NCBI RefSeq assembly: GCF_000739375.1 | Contig: NZ_CP006704.1 | Span: 1,178,001-1,242,000 of the forward strand | Direction: 5' to 3' | Source: Comamonas testosteroni TK102 | GTDB lineage: Bacteria; Pseudomonadota; Gammaproteobacteria; Burkholderiales; Burkholderiaceae_C | Length of the DNA stretch: 64,000 bases | In this document: positions 57,634-64,000 of the stretch, one piece after another | Layout of the letters: each line of letters starts with the position of its first letter | How positions within the stretch are numbered: position 1 is the stretch's first letter | The notes under the pieces: generated by a model | The model's input: only the letters and a program-made list of their open reading frames with translations | Told to the model about the DNA's origin: nothing | Database searches by the model: none | Translations under genes and position numbers: made by a program

Positions 57634-58602
57634 TCAAGCTTTGGCACTGGCAGGGCAGAGGTGATCGACCAGCAGGCGGGTGGTCACCGGCAACGCTTCA
57701 AAGTCGCGCGCCACCACGCAGAGTTCGCGGTGTGCCCAGTCGTCGGTGAGCCGCAGGGCGCGCAGATGGCCCACGCCATGCATCAGCTCGAATGCGCGGT
57801 CGGGCAGCAGGCCCAGCCCCAGGCCGTTGTCGATCATGCGGCACATGGCGTCCAGGCTGGTGACCTGGATGCGCTGGTGCAGCGGGTGGCCGGCCTGAGC
57901 CGCGGCAGAGCGCATGGCCAGGCTGATGGAGGAGCCCGCATGCAGGCCGACGATGTCCCATTCCAGCACTTCCGTGAAGGCCACGCTCTCGCGATCGGCC
58001 AAGGCATGGCGCTCGGGCACGACGACGACCAGCCTGTCTTCGCGATAGCTGCGGTATTGCAGCGGCACATTGCCCTGGCTCAGTTGCACGGTGGCCTGCT
58101 GGCCTTCGCTGCTTCTGATATTGCCCAGCGTGCAGATGCCGATATCGGCCGTGCCCTCGGCCACCGCACTCAGCACGTCGGGGCTCAGGTGTTCCTGCGG
58201 GTCGATCTTGATCTGGCTGTGCTCGCGTGCAAACGCCCCCAGGTCCTCGGGCAGAAACTGCACGATGGCCGACATATTGGCGTGCATGCGCACATGGCCG
58301 CGCACGCCGTCGGCGTATTCGGAGAGCTCGCCCTGCATGCGCTCCAGCCCGTACAGCACATTGCGGGCATGGTGCAGCAGACTTTCGCCAGCCGGCGTCA
58401 GCGTCACGCCGCGGCTGTGGCGATAGAGCAGGGCGGTATCCACCGTCGCTTCCAGGTCGGACAGGCGCTTGCTGACGGCCGAGGCCGCAATGAACTCGCG
58501 TTCAGCGGCGCGGCCAATGCTGCCCAGTTCGCACACGGCGACGAACAGCTGAAGCGAGGTGAGATCGATGCGGCGCGCAAAACTGCGCTCTGAATTCTTC
58601 AT
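57634..58602 (-). CDS. LysR-family transcriptional regulator beside leuC
   Basis: The 322-residue regulator has the N-terminal winged HTH (LTSLQLFVAVCELGSIGRAAE, AASAVSKRLSDLE) and a periplasmic-binding-like effector domain. It lies upstream of leuC on the same strand rather than divergently, so control of leuC is inferred only from position. Its ligand is unknown. The start at 58602 is supported by the usual N-terminal length before the HTH. Confidence 0.93.
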   Translation of the reverse strand: MKNSERSFARRIDLTSLQLFVAVCELGSIGRAAEREFIAASAVSKRLSDLEATVDTALLYRHSRGVTLTPAGESLLHHARNVLYGLERMQGELSEYADGVRGHVRMHANMSAIVQFLPEDLGAFAREHSQIKIDPQEHLSPDVLSAVAEGTADIGICTLGNIRSSEGQQATVQLSQGNVPLQYRSYREDRLVVVVPERHALADRESVAFTEVLEWDIVGLHAGSSISLAMRSAAAQAGHPLHQRIQVTSLDAMCRMIDNGLGLGLLPDRAFELMHGVGHLRALRLTDDWAHRELCVVARDFEALPVTTRLLVDHLCPASAKA

Positions 58603-58952
58603 GGGGTAGGCTCAAGTCTTCTCGTTTCGAGAAGTTTTCAGCATTTTTACCGATTAATTCAGGTGAATCCATCTTTGAATGAGATGTCTTGGTTGGCGAT
58701 GGGTAAATTTTGACGATGGGTGATTTCTTGTTTTGCGATGACTTGGCATGAGCCGGAGCAGCAATGTGGCATTTGCCGGTTTCGCGTACTTGCATTTTCA
58801 TAGCGCAGGCTCTAGATACTGGAATCGTGCAGGCCCGACCCGGCCTTGGGGCGCGGGAGGTCTTCCCGGCGCCAGGGTCCCGCATTTTTTACAAAGTAAA
58901 TCGTCAGTAAAGCAGCCTGGAAGTACCGCTATTCGCTGCAAAAATGTGAGTT
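58603..58952. other. lysR to Sel1-gene intergenic region
   Basis: About 350 bases between divergent genes; the lysR-proximal part is AT-rich and probably holds promoters, though I could not place clear pairs. A terminator-like hairpin lies at 58853-58890 before the Sel1 gene. No ORF is supported. Confidence 0.5.
58853..58890 (+). terminator. Terminator-like hairpin upstream of the Sel1 gene
   Basis: GCGGGA and TCCCGC enclose a 19-base loop and are followed by ATTTTTT. It points towards the Sel1 gene and lies about 60 bases before it, so it may end a short leader transcript. Confidence 0.5.
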
Positions 58953-60251
58953 ATGAGAGTTCCGAACCATCCGATGTCCGACAGTGAGCCTTCCGAGTTG
59001 CCAGCCCTGGCTTCGGCCGGGGCACCCCTCTTGAACCGCAGCCGCTGCTGGGGCCATGCCTGCCTGCTGGCGGCGGCCCTGGCGCTGGGTGGTGGCATGG
59101 CCCTGCCGGCTGCGGCCAAGGGCAAGACCCCGGCCAAGTCCAGCGCGGCCGCGCCAGCCAAATCGTCCAAGCCCGCCAAGAGCACGACTTCAGGCGCTGC
59201 CAAATCTTCAGCAGCCAAGGCCGGCAAGAAAGGGCGTGCCGGTCGCCATGCGGCGGCGGCCGGGGCTGCGGCAGCCGGTGCTGCGGCAGCCGCTCCGCTG
59301 GGCCGCGAGCATTGGACGCCGGAGGCCAGAAACAATCAGGCCGAGGATGCCAAGGAGCTGGCCGCCATGCGTGCCGAAGCCCAGACGGGCGATGCCAAGG
59401 CCCAGTATCTGCTGGGCTCGCGCTATCGTTTCGGCAAGGGCGTGAACCAGGATCTGGCCCAGGCCGTGCACTGGTACCGCCAGTCGGCCGAGCAGGGCTA
59501 TGCGCCTGCGCAATCCGATCTGGGGGTGCTTTACGCGAATGGGCGGGGTGTGACGCTGGACGAGGCGCAGGCCGTGAGCTGGTACCGCAAGGCGGCAGAT
59601 CAGGGCGATGGCATTGCGCAGAACAATCTGGGGCTGATGTATGCCGAGGGGCGTGGCGTGGCCGCAGACGATGCGCAGGCCGTGCAATGGTTCGAGCGCT
59701 CGGCCAAAAGTGGCGAGGCTGCGGGTCAGTACAGTCTGGGCGTGATGCTCTCCAGCGGCCGGGGCGTCAAGGAAGACGGGCGTGCCGCCCTGCAATGGTT
59801 TGAGCAGGCGGCCGAGAAAGGCCATGCCGATGCCCAGTACAACGCCGGCATGATTTATGCCGTGGGTGCTCTGGTGCCCCAGGATCTGACGCGCGCTGCA
59901 CGCTGGCTGGAGAAGTCTGCCGGCCAGGGCAACGCGGCGGCGCAGTCGTCTCTGGGTTTTCTCTATGCCAACGGCCAGGGCGTGGCGCAGGATGCAGGCC
60001 AGGCGGCGCGCTGGTTCGATCGCGCAGCCAAGCAGGGCTACACGCTGGCGCAGTCGAATCTGGCGGCCATGTATGCCAGCGGCCAGGGAGTGCAGAAGGA
60101 CATGGGCAGGGCCTATTTCTGGCTGACCATCGCCCAGGTCAAGGATCCCTCGCTGCAAAGCCGCATGCAGGTGGCCGAGCAGGCATTGAGCCCGTCGGAG
60201 CGGCTGAAGGTTCAGCGCGAGGTGCGCAGCTGGAAGCCGGGCAAGGAGTGA
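58953..60251 (+). CDS. Exported Sel1-repeat (TPR-like) protein
   Basis: The 432-residue protein has an N-terminal hydrophobic export segment (CLLAAALALGGGMALPAAA, about 37-55), then a Lys/Ala/Ser-rich linker to about 115, and seven Sel1 units of 36 residues from about 148 (AQYLLGSRYRFGKGVNQD, AQSDLGVLYANGRGVT and so on). Sel1 proteins bind partner proteins in the envelope; the partner here is unknown. The start at 58953 is uncertain; Met8 is possible. Confidence 0.88.
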   Translation: MRVPNHPMSDSEPSELPALASAGAPLLNRSRCWGHACLLAAALALGGGMALPAAAKGKTPAKSSAAAPAKSSKPAKSTTSGAAKSSAAKAGKKGRAGRHAAAAGAAAAGAAAAAPLGREHWTPEARNNQAEDAKELAAMRAEAQTGDAKAQYLLGSRYRFGKGVNQDLAQAVHWYRQSAEQGYAPAQSDLGVLYANGRGVTLDEAQAVSWYRKAADQGDGIAQNNLGLMYAEGRGVAADDAQAVQWFERSAKSGEAAGQYSLGVMLSSGRGVKEDGRAALQWFEQAAEKGHADAQYNAGMIYAVGALVPQDLTRAARWLEKSAGQGNAAAQSSLGFLYANGQGVAQDAGQAARWFDRAAKQGYTLAQSNLAAMYASGQGVQKDMGRAYFWLTIAQVKDPSLQSRMQVAEQALSPSERLKVQREVRSWKPGKE

Positions 60252-60263
60252 TTCCCGTCCCCT

Positions 60264-60304
60264 GAAAAAAAGCCCATCAGGCGCATGGCCGATGGGCTTT
60301 TCTT
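60264..60304. terminator. Bidirectional terminator between Sel1 gene and dnaJ
   Basis: AAAAAAAGCCCATC, a 12-base loop and GATGGGCTTTTCTT form a stem flanked by A and T runs between the convergent genes. Confidence 0.92.
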
Positions 60305-60319
60305 GTGGAGCGTCAGTGC

Positions 60320-61450
60320 TTAGCTGAAGAAGCTCTTCAGGCGATCCGTCCAGCTCTCGCCACTGGGCGAATGCTTGGAGCCGCCTTTCTTGAGCGATTC
60401 ATCCAGATCCTTGAGCAGCTTGCGCTGGTACTCGGTGAGCTTGACCGGGGTCTCCACCACGATGTGGCAGTAGAGATCGCCGGGGTAGCTGGAGCGAATG
60501 CCCTTGATGCCCTTGCCGCGCAGGCGGAACTGCTTGCCGGCTTGCGTGCCTTCGGGGATGTCGATCGCCGCCTTGCCCTGCAGCGTGGGCACTTCGATCT
60601 CGCCACCCAGGGCGGCGGTGATGAAGCTCACGGGGACATTGCAGTGCAGATCGTCGCCATCGCGCTCGAAGATGTCGTGATCCTTGACGCGAATCTCGAT
60701 ATAGAGGTCGCCTGCCGGGCCGCCATTGGTGCCGGGCTCGCCGTTGCCGGCCGAGCGGATGCGCATGCCGTCGTCGATGCCGGCGGGAATCTTCACTTCC
60801 AGCGTCTTCTGGCGCTTGACCTTGCCCTGGCCGCCGCAGGATGTGCAGGGCTCGGGAATGATCTTGCCCGTGCCACGGCAGTGCGGGCAGGTCTGCTGCA
60901 CGCTGAAAAAGCCCTGGCGCATCTGCACCGTGCCCATGCCGTTGCAGGTGGAGCAGGTCTTGGTGCTGGTGCCGGGCTTGGCGCCGCTGCCACTGCAGGT
61001 GTCGCAGCTGTCCCAGCTCGGAATGCGGATCTGTGCATCCTTGCCCTTGGCGGCTTCTTCCAGGGTGATTTCCATGGAATAGCTGAGGTCGTTGCCACGG
61101 TAGACCTGACGGCCGCCGCGACCGCCGCGGCCGCCGCCGTTGAACATATCGCCAAAGATGTCGCCAAAGGCCTCGGCAAAGCCGCCGAAGCCCTCGCCGC
61201 CGCCCATGCCGCGGTTGGGGTCCACGCCGGCATGGCCGTACTGGTCGTAGGCCGCGCGTTTCTGGCTGTCGGAAAGCATCTCGTAGGCCTCTTTGACCTC
61301 CTTGAAGGTTTCCTCGGCTTCCTTGGCCTTGTCGCCCTGATTGCGGTCAGGGTGGTACTTCATCGCCAGCTTGCGATAGGCCTTCTTGATGTCATCGTCC
61401 GAGGCGCTTTTGGCAACGCCCAGAACTTCATAGTAGTCACGTTTGGACAT
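60320..61450 (-). CDS. dnaJ: Chaperone DnaJ
   Basis: DnaJ stimulates DnaK ATPase and delivers unfolded clients. The 376-residue type I J protein has the J domain with HPD (KYHPDRN), a Gly-rich linker ([18 protein letters not shown]), four CxxCxGxG zinc motifs ([32 protein letters not shown]) and the C-terminal substrate domain. It is the last of the grpE-dnaK-dnaJ genes, 100 bases after dnaK. Confidence 0.98.
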   Translation of the reverse strand: MSKRDYYEVLGVAKSASDDDIKKAYRKLAMKYHPDRNQGDKAKEAEETFKEVKEAYEMLSDSQKRAAYDQYGHAGVDPNRGMGGGEGFGGFAEAFGDIFGDMFNGGGRGGRGGRQVYRGNDLSYSMEITLEEAAKGKDAQIRIPSWDSCDTCSGSGAKPGTSTKTCSTCNGMGTVQMRQGFFSVQQTCPHCRGTGKIIPEPCTSCGGQGKVKRQKTLEVKIPAGIDDGMRIRSAGNGEPGTNGGPAGDLYIEIRVKDHDIFERDGDDLHCNVPVSFITAALGGEIEVPTLQGKAAIDIPEGTQAGKQFRLRGKGIKGIRSSYPGDLYCHIVVETPVKLTEYQRKLLKDLDESLKKGGSKHSPSGESWTDRLKSFFS

Positions 61451-61550
61451 GTGAGTTTTCGGTCGGATGGAACAGGAACGCCGCGCCAGCTCCTGGGAGC
61501 CCGGCGCGGCGGCAAGCGGTCAATGGTTTGAGGCCAGGACCTGCCCGCGC

Positions 61551-63494
61551 TTAGTCCTTCTTGACTTCCTTGACTTCGGCGTCAACCACGTTGTCGTCAG
61601 CGGCAGCCGAGGCGCCGGCACCGGCGGAGGCACCGGCTGCGGCAGCAGCGGCTTGGGCACCGCCAGCGGCCTGTGCGTCGGCGTACATCTTCTCGCCCAG
61701 CTTCTGGCTGGCCGTCATCAGGGCCGTGGTCTTGGCGTCGATGGCGTCCTTGTCCTCGCCCTTGAGCGCTTCTTCCAGTTCCTTGACGGCGGCTTCGATG
61801 GCGCCCTTTTCGGCGGCATCGAGCTTGTCGCCATGTTCGGCCAGGCTCTTGTTGACGCTGTGAACAGCAGCTTCGCCCTGGTTCTTGGCAGTCACCAGTT
61901 CCAGCTTCTTCTTGTCGTCGGCGGCGTTCAGTTCCGCATCCTTGACCATGTTCTGGATTTCTTCTTCCGACAGGCCGGAGTTCGCCTTGATGGTGATCTT
62001 GTTTTCCTTGCCGGAAGCCTTGTCCTTGGCCGACACGTTCAGGATGCCGTTGGCGTCGATGTCGAAGGTCACTTCGATCTGGGGCGTGCCACGCGAAGCG
62101 GGCGGGATGCCTTCCAGGTTGAACTCGCCCAGCATCTTGTTGGCGCTGGCGATCTCGCGCTCGCCCTGGAACACCTTGATGGTCACGGCAGGCTGGTTGT
62201 CTTCAGCCGTGGAGAAGGTCTGCGCGAACTTGGTGGGGATGGTCGTGTTCTTGCTGATCATCTTGGTCATGACGCCGCCCAGGGTCTCGATACCCAGGGA
62301 CAGGGGAGTCACGTCCAGCAGCAGCACGTCGGAGCGCTCGCCACCCAGCACCTGGCCCTGCACGGCAGCGCCCACGGCCACGGCTTCGTCGGGGTTCACG
62401 TCCTTGCGGGGTTCCTTGCCGAAGAATTCCTTGACCTTTTCCTGCACCTTGGGCATGCGGCTCATGCCGCCGACCAGGATCACGTCGTTGATGTCGGAGA
62501 CCGAGATGCCTGCATCCTTGATGGCGGTGCGGCAAGGCGCGATCGTGCGTTCGATCAGGTCGTCCACCAGCGACTCCAGCTTGGCGCGGGTCAGCTTGAT
62601 GTTCAGGTGCTTGGGACCTGTGGCATCGGCGGTGATGTAGGGCAGGTTGATGTCGGTCTGTGCGGAGTTCGACAGCTCGATCTTGGCCTTTTCAGCGGCT
62701 TCCTTCAGGCGCTGCAGAGCCAGCACGTCCTTGGACAGATCAACGCCTTGTTCCTTCTTGAACTCGTCGATGATGTAGTTGATGATGCGCTGGTCGAAGT
62801 CTTCGCCGCCCAGGAAGGTGTCGCCGTTGGTCGACAGCACTTCGAACTGCTTTTCGCCGTCCACGTCGGCGATTTCGATGATGGAGACGTCAAAAGTGCC
62901 GCCGCCCAGGTCATACACGGCCACCTTGCGGTCGCCCTTGCCCACCTTGTCCAGGCCGAAGGCCAGGGCAGCAGCGGTAGGTTCGTTGATGATGCGCTTG
63001 ACTTCCAGACCGGCGATGCGGCCGGCATCCTTGGTGGCCTGACGCTGGGCGTCGTTGAAGTAGGCGGGCACGGTGATGACGGCCTCGGTCACGGCTTCGC
63101 CCAGGAAGTCCTCGGCGGTCTTCTTCATCTTGCGCAGCACTTCGGCGCTGATCTGGGGGGGAGCCAGCTTCTGGTCACGCACTTGTACCCAGGCGTCGCC
63201 GTTGTCGGCCTTGACGATCTGGAAGGGCATCAGGTCGATGTCCTTTTGCACCTCGGCTTCGGCGAACTTGCGGCCGATCAGGCGCTTGGCAGCGTAAATG
63301 GTGTTCTTGGGGTTGGTGACGGCCTGGCGCTTGGCGGATGCGCCCACCAGGATTTCGCCGTCTTCTTGATAGGCGACGATGGAGGGGGTGGTACGGGCGC
63401 CTTCGCTGTTTTCGATCACGCGGGTGTTGTTACCCTCCATGATGGCGACGCAGCTGTTGGTGGTGCCCAGGTCAATACCGATGATTTTTCCCAT
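61551..63494 (-). CDS. dnaK: Chaperone DnaK (Hsp70)
   Basis: The 647-residue Hsp70 has [17 protein letters not shown], the ATPase motifs [12 protein letters not shown] and [10 protein letters not shown], the linker [13 protein letters not shown], a substrate domain, and the helical lid with a terminal [12 protein letters not shown] tail after an Ala/Gly-rich stretch. It folds new and stressed proteins with DnaJ and GrpE. I chose the ATG at 63494 ([10 protein letters not shown]), as all DnaK proteins start here; the frame extends 14 residues upstream. Confidence 0.99.
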   Translation of the reverse strand: MGKIIGIDLGTTNSCVAIMEGNNTRVIENSEGARTTPSIVAYQEDGEILVGASAKRQAVTNPKNTIYAAKRLIGRKFAEAEVQKDIDLMPFQIVKADNGDAWVQVRDQKLAPPQISAEVLRKMKKTAEDFLGEAVTEAVITVPAYFNDAQRQATKDAGRIAGLEVKRIINEPTAAALAFGLDKVGKGDRKVAVYDLGGGTFDVSIIEIADVDGEKQFEVLSTNGDTFLGGEDFDQRIINYIIDEFKKEQGVDLSKDVLALQRLKEAAEKAKIELSNSAQTDINLPYITADATGPKHLNIKLTRAKLESLVDDLIERTIAPCRTAIKDAGISVSDINDVILVGGMSRMPKVQEKVKEFFGKEPRKDVNPDEAVAVGAAVQGQVLGGERSDVLLLDVTPLSLGIETLGGVMTKMISKNTTIPTKFAQTFSTAEDNQPAVTIKVFQGEREIASANKMLGEFNLEGIPPASRGTPQIEVTFDIDANGILNVSAKDKASGKENKITIKANSGLSEEEIQNMVKDAELNAADDKKKLELVTAKNQGEAAVHSVNKSLAEHGDKLDAAEKGAIEAAVKELEEALKGEDKDAIDAKTTALMTASQKLGEKMYADAQAAGGAQAAAAAAGASAGAGASAAADDNVVDAEVKEVKKD

Positions 63495-63535
63495 AATTCT
63501 CTCCGTAATCTGTTGAATGTTTGCTTGATTCGTCA

Positions 63536-63562
63536 CTTGTGGGCACTGCGGCCGGCTTCAAG
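63536..63562 (-). promoter_or_regulatory. Heat-shock (sigma-32) promoter of dnaK
   Basis: On the minus strand CTTGAA (63557-63562) is followed after 13 bases by CCCACAAG (63536-63543), close to the sigma-32 consensus CTTGAA/CCCCATnT. Its start site would give a leader of about 35 bases before the dnaK ATG, inside the grpE-dnaK gap. Confidence 0.7.
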
Positions 63563-63617
63563 AGCCGCCACTCACAAATTTTTGCCCTGACGGTGGGGTT
63601 ATTGGTGTCTTTGCAGC

Positions 63618-64000
63618 TCAGCCCTGGGCCACGGTCACCAGCGCGGGACGCAGGATGCGGTCGGCGATCACATAGCCCTTTTGCAGCACGGCCACCACGG
63701 TGTTGGCGGGCTGGTCGGCGGGAACCATGGAGATGGCCTGGTGATGGTGAGGGTCGAACTTCTCGCCCGCAGCCGGGTTGATGGCCTGCACCTTGTTGCG
63801 TTCCAGGGCCGAAGTCAGCTGGCGCAGGGTGGCGTCCGAGCCTTCGCGCAACTGCTCGGGCGTGGCGTTCTGGATGGCCAGGGCGGCATCCAGGCTGTCG
63901 ATCACGGGCAGCAGGCTTTCGGCAAAGCTCTCGATGCCGAACTTGCGGGCCTTGGTCACTTCTTCTTCGGCGCGGCGGCGCATGTTCTCGGCGTCGGCCT
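63618..64000 (-). CDS. grpE: Nucleotide exchange factor GrpE, 5' part outside the window
   Basis: GrpE releases ADP from DnaK. The visible 126 residues run from [14 protein letters not shown], a typical GrpE segment inside the long dimer helix, to the beta domain ([21 protein letters not shown]) and the ending [15 protein letters not shown]. The reading frame continues past the right edge, so the N-terminus is missing; the ATG at 63983 is internal. It is the first gene of the grpE-dnaK-dnaJ set. Confidence 0.95.
   Translation of the reverse strand, partial: ADAENMRRRAEEEVTKARKFGIESFAESLLPVIDSLDAALAIQNATPEQLREGSDATLRQLTSALERNKVQAINPAAGEKFDPHHHQAISMVPADQPANTVVAVLQKGYVIADRILRPALVTVAQG

Noticed and set aside
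61467..63590. 707-residue open frame antisense to dnaK
   Set aside because: Low-complexity product (runs of Gly, Leu, Val) with no motif; dnaK on the other strand is certain.

Overview
The window is a block of core chromosome from a GC-rich beta-proteobacterium of the family Comamonadaceae, most likely Comamonas or a close relative. This rests on the gene orders (rluC to fabF, rpoE to nagZ, leuC to accD), on protein sequence character, and on two families of short palindromic repeats between genes. I see no rRNA, tRNA, CRISPR array, prophage or insertion sequence. Almost every gene is a housekeeping gene, so the unusual signals are mostly in intergenic DNA and at gene boundaries.

Layout. 1-7.1 kb: an unrecognised protein, then leftward queF (queuosine synthesis), a prolyl-4-hydroxylase-like oxygenase, yaaA and rne with a long structured leader. 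7.7-19 kb: rightward rluC, a HAD phosphatase, a Rieske protein and an S49 peptidase; a leftward RsmI-like methylase and Maf/YceF pair; then yceD-rpmF and the fatty-acid cluster plsX-fabH-fabD-fabG-acpP-fabF. 19-31.6 kb: an envelope stress and ribosome block, with a small membrane protein, rpoE, rseA and degP, then lepA-lepB-DUF4845-rnc-era-recO-pdxJ-acpS-nagZ, joined mostly by 4-base overlaps. 31.7-37 kb: an SbmA/BacA-type ABC protein, phosphofructokinase, two small unknown proteins and purT. 37-43.7 kb, leftward: a small MscS channel, a response-regulator diguanylate cyclase, an unknown membrane protein, a YafJ-like amidotransferase, lysS and a Lon-substrate-domain protein, with yggT rightward. 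44.5-58.6 kb, leftward: lysR-leuC-leuD-leuB-asd-fimV-truA-trpF-trpB-trpA-accD. 59-64 kb: a Sel1-repeat protein, then leftward grpE(partial)-dnaK-dnaJ.

How the genes work together. The 12-19 kb block supplies malonyl/acyl-ACP chemistry, and AcpS at 30.0 kb makes holo-ACP for it. RpoE, RseA and DegP form the cell-envelope stress circuit, with LepB and LepA (export and translation) next to it. Rnc, Era, YceD and RluC act on rRNA and ribosome assembly. The leu, asd and trp genes supply amino acids, with accD providing the carboxyltransferase beta subunit of acetyl-CoA carboxylase.

Most interesting points. (1) fimV is split by a one-base shift exactly at a seven-C tract. (2) A possible sigma-E-type promoter and a strong intrinsic terminator lie upstream of lepA, suggesting a small RNA or attenuator. 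(3) A GC-rich repeat family sits directly after stop codons, always in the same orientation to the gene before it, and a second family carries an ATAGCTGC-type palindrome. (4) trpF reads 76 bases into trpB. (5) The rne leader holds three consecutive hairpins. (6) The rpoE operon has no rseB. These are readings from sequence only; no searches were run.
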